From Mermis nigrescens (taxonomy: Eukaryota; Nematoda; Enoplea; Mermithida; Mermithidae), in contig JAVLUZ010000590.1 of NCBI GenBank assembly GCA_036768485.1, positions 1 through 64,000 on the forward strand: a DNA stretch of 64,000 nucleotides, in the 5' to 3' direction. Both the position numbers and the translations under genes were made by a program. Below, piece by piece: positions 20,421 to 32,460 of the stretch; the first letter of the stretch is position 1, and every line of letters begins with the position of its first letter. Under the pieces are notes generated by a model. It worked only from the letters and a program-made list of their open reading frames with translations. It ran no database searches and was not told the DNA's origin.

Positions 20421-23322
20421 CACGATTGATCGCTATGTGGAAAAAGTTTTGAAAAAATGAGCTTGCTAGGCGAGAGTTGTAAACCAAGAGAAAGTTAATG
20501 TTTAAACCTACCATTAAATTTATGAAGGAGAATTACAGCAAGATTTTAAACTTTAAGAAAATTGAAAGAGGTGGGATGTTGGTAAATTAAAAAAAAAACA
20601 AAGTTTTTCGGTAAAAATTCAGAATTTCCGCGCAAATATCAAAGGGTAAAGGAACACTAACGCTCACATTTGGTAGTAAAATAAATTTGTAGTATAAATT
20701 ACATGATTAACAACAAACGAATTGTGCAAACTTTACAAAACTACTCAGTGTAGAGGGAATACTAACAGTCAGATTCCTAATTCTGATTTTACGTAGAAAA
20801 AACTGTATCTTAGCTTTATATTTCACTCCTATTCGACCTCGCCCGACTTCTGAACAGAGAACATTGGCGAACTAAAAATGTACAAACACGTATTTTTTCC
20901 ACTTGTCCAACGCACATTTGTAAATCCTTAGAATCTGAAACTCCAACTGCCCATTGAATGTAAAAAAATTCGGCTCGGGCCAGTTTGTTGCTCCTTTGGT
21001 CGTAGTAGGTTTAGGCATGTGCCAAACTGATGTTCCGCAAAATATTTGATATGATTTGATCGACTCAAAATACGAAAAAACCTGTTTTTTCGCCCACTTT
21101 ACACCCTCCAGATTTCGAACTTTACAAATCCCCACAAAAACTCAATTATAACAGCTGTAGGAACTGCGGCTCGCTTCGACGTAGAAGTCCACTTCAGAAA
21201 GCTGCTTTATTTCTATTTTATTCAATCAAGCGCAACTCTTTAGGCATGTATGAAATCCTGGACGAAATCTGTTTTTTACTCATCCACTCAGAGGAGTGAA
21301 GTTTAAAACCCTGGTACGATCCTGCGTGCAGATTGTAAAAAAGCTTGCTGGTAAGCACAAGATAGTCCCTTGATCCTGAAGTACATTTCTGTCTGAAAAA
21401 TTTCCTAAAACTATCAACTGGAGCTGTTGGCAGCCGAGCAAATTACATGCTCGAAAATCTCGTGCCAAAGGATATACCTCCGCCAGCCCACAGAGTCTCG
21501 CACTTCACTTGGACTCCCATCTCGAGAACTGAGGCGAAACTCAAAAACAAAAAGTAAGTCTATCTGCAGAACCTAAATGGATAAATGAATCCCATGCCAG
21601 TACATGGCATCCGCACAAAAGAATTAAAAAAATGGAAAAAAAAGTCAGCATCTCAGAAGATCTCGAAAACCCATCATTCTTTGCTTAAAATAACCGCATC
21701 CGGAGGAACGGAGTTGTTCAGCCACTGCAGCCAACTCTGACATATCAGCAGATTTCAGCTTGATTATCCCATTTTGAAAGAGAAGTCATACATGTCTTAC
21801 CGAAGCTTTAAGAATAGTGCTTTATGATGATAAAAATAATTATTTATTTAAAGATCGAGTCAAAAACCTCTGAGATAATACGAATTATCTGATCAAAAAT
21901 ATGCACATACGGAGCTATCTACCGGCATTAGAAAATAGATGTAGGTATAATTCAAAGCTCACCTCTTTATGTCCTCAACAAACACTGGCTGTAGGAAAGT
22001 TTAAAAAGGTCTGTATTCGTAATTCTTGACCTTACGGAGAACATTTAAAAAAAATTCATCATCCACGACGCTCTCGGGCGCAAAAGATGATCTCTCGGTA
22101 GCAAACTCCTACACTTGTGTAAAGTAAAATTTTGTATAAAAAGATAAAATAAACTGGGATCTGTAACGCTGCAGCAGTCAGGGCACCTTTTTTGCTGATA
22201 ATTGAAGCAGGTTCGCGCTCTACTTAGCGGAGTAGTTGAGAAGAAGATATCGTTGTTTAGTCTCGATCCCTTTACGCTAAAACGGATCACAGATCAAAAG
22301 AAATATTGCGTTATAAGAAAGAAAAAAATTGATTTGAGATTTTGCAACCCTCTACATTGGAGGAACCGATTGGACTGCACAGTAACCGAAGATTGGGTTT
22401 AGATAAGCCGAAGGACACGCAAAGAGTGAAACACGCGTAGTACTTTACACTTTTGTGCAACAAACCATCGAGAGCGTGAAGTAACTTTGAGGTCTGATTC
22501 GTAATCTACAGCTGGGGGGCAAGATTTAAAAAAACATTGGCCCTCCGCAAATTATTTGATTTTTGCTTTACACTTTACACGCTCATTGCTAACTCAGTAT
22601 TGAGTGTAAACAAAAGAAAAAACACGGCATCGAATTTTCTAATTATCCATCGATTAAAAAAACCGCACCTCAGGTGTGTGCCGTTGTTGCTGTGAGGGGG
22701 GACACAAATTTCGCACTCGCTTTGATAAACATATAAGAAAAAGGATGGCCAAGTAAGTATATTATAAGTAGCGCTATCGCGCTACCTATGATAATAAGTT
22801 TAACATATGCATTCATTAACTGCAGTCTTTTCCATTTCAAATGGTGTATTTCCGATTAGGCTTATTAATGTACATGATTACAATAAAGCTGCATATCTTT
22901 GTCGACTTCAGTGCACAGTAGTGTGATTCCTGGTTCATTTTAAACCACTTTTGCAGGCAACTTACATCAATTAAACGATTGCTCTCCATGTGCAAGATTC
23001 TGTGAAACATATTATAAACACGGCTAAGAAGTATTTAACTTCAATGCAACCAATTTAAGACAAAATTACATCTCTTCAATGATCTAAGGACACTTGAACA
23101 TAATTTTTTAAATCACTTTAGATTACTTTTGAGGGTAAACAAACTCGCTTAATTGATGTCTCACAAATGAACCCTTGAAAATTTCTTGACTTCAGTTACA
23201 AAGTCTCTGCAAGTCTATCGAATTAAGATTAACACGTAATGTAAACTTTACACAAACACATACCGTATAGAATATCTTAGTCGGATTCGTAATTTTGATA
23301 TTGCTCCGATATTACTTTCAAC
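20421..23322. other. Unassigned 2.9-kb stretch
   Basis: Several short ORFs (for example 20872-21135 and 22045-22290 on minus) have no motif I recognise and do not share codon patterns. A hairpin GTAGCGC-TATC-GCGCTAC lies near 22765-22782. I see no transposon ends. The stretch could hold host introns, UTR or intergenic DNA. Confidence 0.35.
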
Positions 23323-23422
23323 NNNNNNNNNNNNNNNNNNNNNNNNNNNNNNNNNNNNNNNNNNNNNNNNNNNNNNNNNNNNNNNNNNNNNNNNNNNNNN
23401 NNNNNNNNNNNNNNNNNNNNNN
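23323..23422. other. Assembly gap (100 N)
   Basis: Exactly 100 N, the conventional placeholder for a scaffold gap of unknown size. Any frame reading through it (for example 23277-23492 on minus) is an artefact. Confidence 0.99.
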
Positions 23423-24149
23423 ATTTCACATAAATTTTGTTACGGTCCGGAACTTGGGTGGGGACTGATTCTTCAATGTTATCAAGAGGCAAGCGTTCCT
23501 AGCTTTGATCGCTAAGGTTCACTGTCTTAAGGTTAAGACTTATGTTGTAAGAATACCGAAAAATGTCTACGTGTCCGATACACCTTTTTATTCAAAAACA
23601 CTAAGACACAATAAGGGCCATTGAAAAACCGACTCCAAAACCGACTGAAAACCGAACAAAACGTGCGACTTAAATACTTGATGGGCTACGTGCCATCAGG
23701 CAACAAACGAAAGAGCTAATTTAGGCAACAAACGAAATTTACTCAGATCGCTTTCGTCGATCCTTCACGTATTTCGCTTTTTGCCTCGCTTCTTCGACGG
23801 CTGCCTCGAGTCACGTATTTTTTCTTTTGCCATCAAATGCACGTCGACCATAACTGCGCAAATCATTAATGTTTGATGCTTGTGCAGCTATCTGCGTCAT
23901 CCCTGTCGTCAGTCCCTTGGCCGTTCTGACGGTTTGGGCATAAATTTTAAGAATGTTTTCGAAAGTAAGCTGACGGATTATGATGATTATATATCAAATC
24001 AATTCTATGTATAATCGCAATCTGTCGGCTTATTGTCGGATATAGTTTTTAAAATTTATTCCCAAACTTGTGTGGAACAGACTATAGCGAATTGGTTGAT
24101 GCGAGAGGCAGGTACTAAGAAACTGCTCTTTGCCGATTGGTTGATGTCA
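23423..24149. other. Unassigned sequence right of the gap
   Basis: No gene recognised. The short direct repeat 'ggcaacaaacgaaa' occurs twice at 23699-23745. Confidence 0.35.
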
Positions 24150-25198
24150 ATACTTTCGAATTACCATTCGTTTTTTTGTTGTTTTTTTTGTTTTTTTTGT
24201 TGCCATTCGCGGATGCCAGCCGACAACAGCATGTTACTGTATCGGTTTTACATAACTATTCGAGCAGCTATCCTTGCGATGTGTGACTTCGAGGTTATGC
24301 CTTCAGCTCTCAATTAAATCCCTATTTTCCATTACAAAATTCAATTAGATACTTGTCCGGTAAAATAGAATTACGTATATGTTAATAACAGTATTTTACC
24401 TATCTTATCGTGTTAATCTTCTAGAACATTCTAATTAGTAAAAAGTAATTTTATCTAATGTTATCTTATTCTCGTTGACACGATGTTACTGTAATCATCC
24501 CGTGAGGGGATAGTTAGTCTGAATCTTGGCTTTTGGTCGTCTTTGTTGTTTTTAGTTTTAGCTTTATTTGCTTGTCCCGGTTTGTAGCCGTGATTGTATA
24601 TTCTGTTAATAAATTAGAAAATCTCCACCAAGGGATTATTTATATCGAGGGTGAGTTGGGCCGGCCGATAGAGAAGACGACGATATTTTGGATTTAGCTG
24701 TGTTGGAAAGGGTAAATAATTTTCGATCATATCTTTTACCAAAATTATATTATCTTTTATCAACCCAAAAATTAGCTAAAAAATATATAATATTTTATGA
24801 TGACTGCCCAGTTGAGAGCTCGTTAGTGTTGTTTTCAAATTTCAAAGTGCTACACAAATTAGGAACCAAAAACATTGCAAGATAGCCTAACCCTTGAAAA
24901 TAAGTTAATTTATCAACTTGAGCAGGGTTGAGATAGGTCAACTGACCTCCGCGAGCATACCAGGATTTTAGGATTTAGGGCGTAGCTGCTGAGATTGCCC
25001 GTGAGGTTTCGGTCAGCAATATTAGGACCAAGGGAATCGAAGCCGTAGGTGTACAGGGGTCAACTGATTCGAAATCGCCTTGGGATAACGCAGAATCTGA
25101 CCAGCGCTAAGAGCAGATTAGGTACCTATGTAAGTCCCGAAGGCAAATACATCCATACCTATGTCGACTCCATAACATAGGGCGGCTCTGTATTTACA
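24150..25198 (+). repeat. Diverged solo LTR of the Gypsy family
   Basis: From about 24200 on it aligns with the plus-orientation LTR: ACAGCATG.TACTGTATCGG, GTTATGCCTTCAG, GATACTTGTCCGGTAAAATAG, AGGAACCAAAAACATT, CAACTGACCTCCGCG, and the end GGGCGGCTCTGTATTTACA at 25198. The start is blurred by T-runs. No internal Gypsy sequence adjoins it, and no TSD is resolved. Confidence 0.75.
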
Positions 25199-26196
25199 TC
25201 ATTATACACAAAGAACTCATTGCCCAGTCAAAGAGTAAAGCATGCAATACAAAAATGTTTGCACTATGGGGCACTATCCAAGCTTATAGCGGCCCTGTGT
25301 GAGGCTGCTATGAACAACCCTATTTTTATTGGACTAAGCTATTAAAAAAAATTTTGGGCGTCTCCCAAGGGTTGCCAGGTGCAGGAGAATTCTCCTGAAT
25401 TCAGGAGAATCTAAAATTTTCAGGAGCAGGAGCAGGATAATGGGCTTTTCAGGAGAAATTTCAGGAGAAGTTGTAAACATGCAGGAGAATGCAGGAGAAT
25501 TTTAGAATGTCAGGAGAATTCAGTGGAATCCTGAAAATCTAGGAGAATTCAGGAGAATTTTCAAAACTTAAACAGCAAGTTATAATGATTATCATACATT
25601 AACCTTCTTACTGTACTTACTGTAGTTAGTTAGTTGTATATAATTTTATACTTAGATCTTTCACATTAAGAATTTATTTCGTTCATAGTTAAGACCTAAG
25701 TGTTAAGTTATAACTATATCCAAATAAGTTTCGTGCTTCCGTAGTAAATCATTCATTCATTCATTTATTTATTCACTTAATATCACGAAGTGCAGAAATA
25801 CATAGCTTTACACACCGTCTAATTGTTTTTATCAGTTTGATAGACGTTTGCAAAGCGCCTATAAACATTTTTTTGATATATTTCAAAACGTAAGGATTTG
25901 CTTGCTACTGAAGTACATACAGTTAGTAATAAAGTATTATTTATTTTTTCAAAAGACATTGCAAACAGGGCTCTTTTCAGAAATTTTTGATGATGTAAGT
26001 GCAACTGAAAATTGGCGGTCACTGTTTTAAGCACAGAAACTGTTTTTTCGAATAATGTGTATTGTAAACAATGCGACCTCTTTAGCTTAGGCCCTTGAGC
26101 AGTATATGTAAAATTATCTGTTCTCTGTTCAGGATAGCCGATTAGTGCCTTTGTATAATATATTAGTGTAGATACATGTTATAATTTAAATTTCCT

Positions 26197-26343
26197 ATGT
26201 CGAAAGAAACTGCCATTGTAAATGTTAGCTCAGGCGAATCCAGCGGTGAAATTGAAACCACAGCACAAAAACGGAGCAAATTTGTTCAGGCCTATCGTAA
26301 GGATTGGGGAAAGATTTCCGAATTGAAAGATACCCATTTATGA
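26197..26343 (+). pseudogene. hAT transposase N-terminal fragment
   Basis: A 48-codon ORF, MSKETAIV...KRSKFVQAYRKDWGKISE, ending at a TGA. The KRSKFVQAYRKDW stretch resembles the N-terminal region that begins many hAT/zinc-finger transposases. The stop may reflect decay or a missing splice. It lies 440 bp upstream of the C-terminal exon in the same element and strand. Confidence 0.5.
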
Positions 26344-26781
26344 AATTAGACAAGACGCAGAATATATTTAACACACTCTTCAATAGATCCTATTTGAATT
26401 GAATAAGTGCTAAAGATTGTGATATTTTGTTTTCAAACATTTCTGTTTCCTTGGTAGCCGAAATAAGACATCTATTGTTTTTGTGCTATTCTATATTAGT
26501 TTCTAAATCCTTGATTAAAAGTATTTGACACTAGCAGGTTTTAGGTTTACTTTGTATAGTCTTAACTTTCAGTGTAGTGATTACTTTGAAAAATAAACTT
26601 CCTTATCCGCCTTCAGTTAAGGAATACATTTTTGGCTTCTATTAATTTAACACTAGTTATGTAGCTAGCAGCATTTTTTCTTGTTGCTTAAAATGATTGT
26701 TACTTTCAGTTCCGGCTATTTCACGATTTACCGATCTTGCATAAATCACTTATACATATATTGCTTTAGGTCCGCAAAAGA

Positions 26782-27336
26782 TTGCCTGATTCACTCGATT
26801 CACTTTGTCTTTTGGAAATCTTGAGTCCGGAGCATATTTTAAAAAAATATCAGGTTATTGGAAAATTGATTGTAAAATTTCCGACCTTGACAAAGGATCC
26901 CGGTGCTGCAGAAGATGAATTTCGATCTCTGTCCTTTGAGCATGACCTTGATCCAGGAAGCGATGTTGTACAGTTTTGGCTTAAAGTTCGAGACCTTAAA
27001 GATGCTGGTGGCTGTAGTCGATTTAATAACATTTGTGATTTTGCTCTAGCTCTGCTTTGCTTACCTATATCGAATGCTTCAGCTGAGCGCGTATTTTCAA
27101 TCATGAATATCGTTAAAAATAAGTTAAGAAATCGCTTATTGTGCCATTCAGTTGATGCTGTGATCACTGTTTGTTTTGCCTTTATCTTATGGAATATATC
27201 TCTTTCTAGCTTTAAGCCATCAAAACAGATGTTGTTGCGCTTTACGGATTCTATTTACAACATGACCAAAAATGTAGCTCCTGATGAAGATCAGGAATCT
27301 GTTATTGAATGTTTGTCAGCTGTTGATGTTGAATAA
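26782..27336 (+). pseudogene. hAT transposase C-terminal dimerisation domain
   Basis: A 184-codon frame ending in TAA. Around residues 93-115 it shows LALLCLPISNASAERVFSIM, the conserved hAT C-terminal dimerisation motif (P-x-S-N-A-x-x-E-R-x-F-S). KNKLRNRLL follows, then an acidic C-terminus. The N-terminal BED finger and most of the RNase H-like catalytic domain are absent, so it is a remnant. The first ATG is probably not biological; a splice acceptor-like TTTAG lies at 26765-26769. Homologous to the fragments at 47584-48150. Confidence 0.85.
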
Positions 27337-27697
27337 AATGTTATACTTTGTGGTGCAGCATTAGTCTTCCATTATTTTTGCATCTGCCTGTATAATGCAG
27401 ATATGCTCTATGAGCTTTTTGTGAGAGAATTAATGTTCATTATTTAGCCTTGAGTGTCCTTAGGATTAACAGGCAAGAGATCAGAATAAAATAGTTGGGT
27501 GAACCAAAGTAAATTGGCCTGAGCATGCTTGATATGCATGTGTACATACAATTGTAGATCTGCTGTACAACCCTTCCTGCAAAATATGAGCCAGGAGAAT
27601 TTTCAGGAGAATCAAAATATTTTCAGGAGAATTGCAGAATTTTTCCCCAATTTTACCTCTGTGCAGGAGAATCTGAATTTTGGGACCTGGCAACACT

Positions 27698-28430
27698 ACC
27701 GACAGTATCGAGTAACCGACAAATAGAATTAAATTAAATTTGTCAATCAAAAACTTTTCATGACTGACAGTACCGGCTGACCGTCCGTTCTGATTGGCTG
27801 ACAGTATCGAGTGAACAATAGACATGTACTTATACACTTGCTCAACAATTATTACCACTAAGGTTTTTATATCATACCAGCAGCAGTGCCTACAAGTTGT
27901 CGGAAATCGTGAAATATATCCATTTACATGTTTAAATTTTAATCAAATCTTTCGGTTAAATTAAGAAAATCAAAACTTGTATGATTTTCAATGTTGGACT
28001 CGCTAATAAAATCACAAAATGTTCTTTTCAAAGTTTGAATTTGCAATATAAATTAGAAGAGCACTATGTCAGTGAAAATAACTTACTGATTAGCCAGCGT
28101 TCTTATAATTTTGGCATTATACTCAAATGGGAATTAATCAAAAACACAATAGATTTGTGGCCGCAGTTATAGTCTGTTTCATTTATCCTAGAGCTTTTTC
28201 AGTGAATGTTTTCGGAGGTTACAGTAACCCCTTCTTTCTTATTTACTGTAGGTCGCTAGATCTCACTTCAGCTACGTAGCAACGAAGGGTTTTTCAATAA
28301 CATTTTTCGGCATAATTTATTCTCGTCTTCCAGCAGATTAATTCACTTACTGATAAAAATCGCGCATTCAGCTTATCCTGAGCCGACACTTTAAACACAA
28401 TAGACTAAGATGTTAATAAACGTCGCGAAT
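27698..28430. other. Unassigned sequence
   Basis: No gene recognised. The phrase GACAGTATCGAGT occurs twice (27709 and 27801 areas), with GACAGTACCGGCTGACC between. Promoters or exons cannot be called. Confidence 0.3.
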
Positions 28431-28500
28431 TCTCGCATAGCTCAGTGGTAAAACCTCTGCTTGTAGTCGGAGCAACCCTGGGTTGATTCCAGCCGATAGC
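28431..28500 (+). tRNA. tRNA-like sequence (probable pseudo-tRNA or SINE head)
   Basis: A perfect A-box (TAGCTCAGTGG, 28438-28448) and a near-perfect B-box (GGTTGATTCC, one C short of consensus) are spaced as in a tRNA. An anticodon-type stem CTCTG/CGGAG surrounds a CTTGTAGT loop (TGT or GTA as anticodon). The T-arm CTGG/CCAG pairs. The acceptor ends do not pair and the anticodon loop has an extra base, so I favour a pseudogene or tRNA-derived repeat. Confidence 0.5.
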
Positions 28501-28586
28501 TTTTTGTTTAGCGCACTTACTGTAGTATGTCGTGGGCGGATTAGTGCAATAAAAATGGAAGAATTCCAGCCACTCGCCCTCACTGA

Positions 28587-29621
28587 TGTAACTACGAGAG
28601 TTACACGTTTTGGTGAACTTGCCTTAGCAGTTCGCGGTAGCCACTTACATAGCCAATACTAGTAGCTATCTACGATAGTGTACTGTGGGCTATGCCTTCG
28701 GTCTTCCCACTTTTTCCCTAATTTTCAATGATAAAAAACAATAAGATACTTGTCCGGTAACATAGAGTTAAGTATATGATAATAGTAATTGTTTCATGCA
28801 TACCGCTTGTATTACCTTAGAACATTTGATCTGAGATAAAAGTATTCCAGTATTATGTTATTTTGACGTTAATTTCTTTTACTGTAATGGTCCCATGAGG
28901 CCATCTGTAGTTAGTCTTGTTGGCAGTCGTACGCTTGTACAGTGGAGTACGTTTCTTTTTCTTTTGCATTATTTTGTTGTCCGGCAGCTAGGCCGTGTAT
29001 TTAGTGTATCGAAATAAATTAGAAAACCTACCCAGGGGTTTCGGATATACCGAGGGTAAGGTCGGAGTTTCCCAACGTCGAGGATTTCGGGACTCTGAGT
29101 GGAAGGATAGGTAAATTTTGTATGATTATTTATTTTGTTCAAAAGTCTTAATTCTTTTCTCAAACCTAAAATTGGTCAAAAATATTATTTAATCTTTAAT
29201 GATGATTGATCAGTCTAGAGCTCGTTGGTGTTGTTTTCAAATTTCATTGTGCTACGTACATTAGGAACCAAAAACATTTCTGATCGAATCGAACCTAGAA
29301 AATAAGTTAAATAATCAACTTGAGCTTTGAGATAGGTCAACTGACCTCCGCGGCAATTCCGAGATTTAGGTAGGTAGCTCTTAGGGCTTAGGGCGTAGCT
29401 GCTGAGATCACCCAACGAGAAGCGGTCAGCAATATTAGGACCAAGGGGATCAAAGCCGTAAGGTCTGTAAGGGTCCAAAGACCGAAGCGATCCCAGGCTA
29501 AGCGATTGGGACCAGCGCTAAGAGCAGATCTAAGTACCTAAGTACCTAAGTAAGTCTCGAAGGCAAATACACCCGTCCTATGTTGTTTCCTTAGTAGACA
29601 TAGGGCGGCCATGTATTTACA
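28587..29621 (+). repeat. 5' LTR
   Basis: Starts TGTAACTACGAGAGTTACAC and ends ATGTATTTACA. It is collinear with the 3' LTR at 42428-43463, with only scattered substitutions and one- or two-base indels. It should contain promoter and polyadenylation signals for the element, but I cannot place them confidently. Confidence 0.95.
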
Positions 29622-29622
29622 C

Positions 29623-29640
29623 TGGAACGTCCCTCTTTTA
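29623..29640 (+). other. Primer-binding site
   Basis: One base after the LTR, TGGAACGTCCCTCTTTTAGG begins with TGG, complementary to the CCA end of a tRNA. The minus copy has TGGATAGTCCCTC here. The tRNA used cannot be named from the window. Confidence 0.65.
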
Positions 29641-30207
29641 GGCTGCTAGCTACAGCCGAACTGATCAATCATTGTAAATTTATTTTTCGATCCAAAAATC
29701 ATCATTTTGGCCATCTGAATATGTGTAACGTTTCGTTCACCTTTGTTGTTGTATCGACCGCAATCGTGGCAGTGCGCAATTTAAGTAAGCGTCCGTGGTA
29801 AAGATTTTGTGTATCGTGGTAAAGTCATTGTTTATTTTTCTATTTCCGTCGGATCTCTATCGACGAAGGCAGCTATCACGCTCGCATTTTTCTATAAACG
29901 TCGACCCTCAGGCGACGATTCATCATTTTTCTCTCTTGGTCGAAATACCTAGGTGCCAAAAGGTATTTACCTACCTCTTTTTCTAACCACGTACATTTTC
30001 TTGCGCCTTAGGCTTAGTCCTACCTGTTTTTGATCATTTCACGTCAGGTATATCTTGCTTCACGTAAGCAAATACTTTTCACGTGAAGAAACCTGTTTTT
30101 CGGATCAACAAAGGCCAAATTCGAAACATTTATTTTGGGCAAAATTTCGACGTACTGAAATTCATTTTACCCAAGGTCATATTTTTCGACGTTTTTGATA
30201 CCTAAAA
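29641..30207 (+). other. 5' leader of the Gypsy element
   Basis: Non-coding leader before gag, homologous to 12403-12990 on minus. It contains repeated TTCACGTGAA/TCACGT words around 30038-30088 (TTTCACGTC, CTTCACGTAAG, TTCACGTGAAG), also present in the minus copy. Confidence 0.55.
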
Positions 30208-32416
30208 ATGGCAGGAAAAAAGGTTTTGCGGACACCGCCCACTAAATTGAAAAAACCTTCTACGCCACCTACTTCATCTCGCCAATTACCCACCGCGCCT
30301 GTTGACTCTAATAGCGCGAGTAATTCTGCGAGTAATGATACGAATAAGAAAGACGTAACTAGTAAGGCAAATAATGATCAATTACCCGCGTCACTAAATG
30401 CCGCGAGCAATACACAGTCTGAAGATGAACTGTTATTGACTACCGTGCAAGCATGCATTAATCAAACTTTGCTAACTAGATCGGACCCTAACATCGATAA
30501 TTCATCAAATAATACAATGATTGATAATACGACTACTCTTAACACGGCAAATCATCCTGAAACCAGTTCGGAGCGCGAAAATGCCGATTCTGACATAGAA
30601 AGTAATCATAGTCATAGCAGAAATGCCGACAAAGATTGTGCTAGTGCTAATGTGACTAATGATCTTATTCTAAAAGCGCTACAAGCTATTCATTTGCAAT
30701 TTTCGGACCTTTCTACACGCGTAAGTCAAGATAAAAAGGAAAATGCGGATGAAATGCATAAACTGCGTCTGGAGCTAAGCACTATGCTTAAACCCCAACC
30801 AGTTTTGAATCGCATCAAAAATAATCCGTCTGAGTGCATTAACCACTCTATCAATAGCGCAAATTTTTCTGAATTTAATGCGCAAAGTGCGAATCGTGCG
30901 GAAAGAACGCATCGTGCATCTTCATTGTTGTCCACTGGCAACAGTGCATCTAATTCACGCTCACCTTCGGAAACTGTTCCAGAAAATAGTCGCTCAAGGT
31001 TGTACGAATTGCGCGCCTGAGATATCTAATTTATCACAAAATCCTTCAAACACGGGTTTGCAATCAGTGCAAAACTCGGGTTTTTCGGAAAATATACCAA
31101 CGATTTCGCAGCCGTCGGTACCAATTTTGCAGACGTCGCGATCTTGGCCGTTGCTGTCCTTAAATCGTAATGCGCCTTCTTTTGTACCTAATTCATCGAA
31201 TGCGAACTCGCAGCAGCAGTTAAATCCACCACCACTGCAATATTTCCCACCTCAAGGCGAAATCTTTCCAAATAATTATGTACCTAATCCTGTGAATTTG
31301 GAAATACCACCTAATAATCCTATTTTGCATTCTTCTAATATCGAAATGCAACCTGTAGAGATAAATTTATCTGGCATTAATAATGGACCTTCAAATTTGC
31401 AAAATGAATCTGCGCCTCTCCCTGAATCATCTAGTAGGAGAAGGCACGTAAAATTTTCTGATGAAAGCTCGTCAAATAGTTATGATCGCCCACGCAGCCG
31501 TCGCTCGCATCGCAGAAGTAGATCGCGCCGATGACGTCATTGTTATAGTTCAGATTCTTTATCTGAAGGCTCTCGTGGTAAATTGCATCTCGCTGATTCC
31601 TTGAATTGCGGACCATTTTTACAACAAATGCAAATTGCAATTGCTAACAAAAAATTTTTTGATGGCGACAAAACTGATATAAAAGCATATTTTGCAGAAT
31701 TTGAATCACTTGCCGATACCTATGATATCGACAAAGCTGATTGTTTGAAATTTATGACTGGATTTCTTGATCCCTATGCTACGCGTTTATACCGCTCGTT
31801 ACCTGCTGAAATAAAACAATCTTATTCGAAAACGAAACAAGCCCTAATAGCCGAATTTTGTCCAATGGACACCGGTGCGCTCTTTAATCGTTTTTTGGCA
31901 CATAAACAGCAGCCTAACGAATTGGTTAAAGCTTATTATCTCTCGCTTCGCAAAGAACTAATAAAATCTGACCCTTATCTTGAAGTTGACTTGCACCATT
32001 TTAATAATTTGATGCGACATCAATTAAAACAAGGTTTATTACCGTATTTTTCGAAAGAGGCATATCACAAAAAGCCTAGAGCATCATTAGCTGAATTTTT
32101 GGACAATGCGCTAAGCGCTGAATTTGCTAATAAGGAATTTGAGGAGAAAAAAGCAGTAACACCATACGTATTGGTAACAGCTGCTCCTGTAGGCAGCGCA
32201 GTACCTAAAGATACTCCTCGCGCGTCTAACCAAAATGAGTCAGATCGTTCACGTCATAGAACGTTTCATCGCTCGTTGCGTGCTGAAAAGCCAGAAAGTT
32301 CCTCTCGTAAATATTGTACCTTTTGCAAGCGCATAGGTCATATCTATGAGGAATGTTTTACGCGTCAGAGGCAAGAAGCGTCTAATAATGCTAATTATAA
32401 TACCCAACCTGATTGA
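30208..32416 (+). pseudogene. gag: Gag polyprotein
   Basis: Structural protein forming the particle and binding RNA. It starts MAGKKVLRTPPTKLKK. A Ser/Asn-rich N-terminal third has a helical stretch (LILKALQAIHLQFSDLSTRV). A frameshift at about 30985 moves reading to frame 2, continuing into a Pro/Gln/Asn-rich middle and an Arg/Ser-rich patch (PRSRRSHRRSRSRR) with an in-frame TGA at 31532-31534. The capsid-like Retrotrans_gag region follows (FMTGFLDPYATRLYRSLPAE, FNRFLAHKQQPNELVKAYY, HQLKQGLLP), then a CCHC knuckle CTFCKRIGHIYEEC. Frame 2 ends at 32416. Pol begins in frame 1, so a frameshift would be needed to join them. Confidence 0.9.
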
Positions 32417-32460
32417 ATTAACAATTCTATGACTCGCAATCGCAGCCAGTTGCGTTCTTT

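Larger units (their letters stand above)
25366..27697 (+). mobile_element. hAT-1 element, copy 1 (AGGAGAAT subterminal arrays, transposase remnants)
   Basis: Left end AAGGGTTGCCAGGTGCAGGA and right end GGACCTGGCAACACTA are imperfect inverted repeats. Both subterminal zones are arrays of CAGGAGAAT words (25380-25560 and 27590-27675, about 15 copies). Inside lie a first transposase exon (26197-26343) and a C-terminal hAT dimerisation exon (26782-27336), with the middle missing. No 8-bp TSD is obvious. A second, further deleted copy lies at 48375-51195. Confidence 0.82.

Noticed and set aside
22765..22782. Hairpin GTAGCGC-TATC-GCGCTAC as a terminator
   Set aside because: An isolated 7-bp stem in a eukaryotic context with no adjacent gene. 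Intrinsic terminators of this kind are bacterial.
23277..23492. 71-codon minus-strand ORF
   Set aside because: It reads through the 100-N gap and is an artefact.
25745..25785. (ATTC)n run in hAT-1 copy 1 as a second CR1 tail
   Set aside because: It is a short microsatellite present at the same place in both hAT-1 copies, with no RT-derived sequence upstream in copy 1. Only the 49170-49200 tail has the protein evidence.
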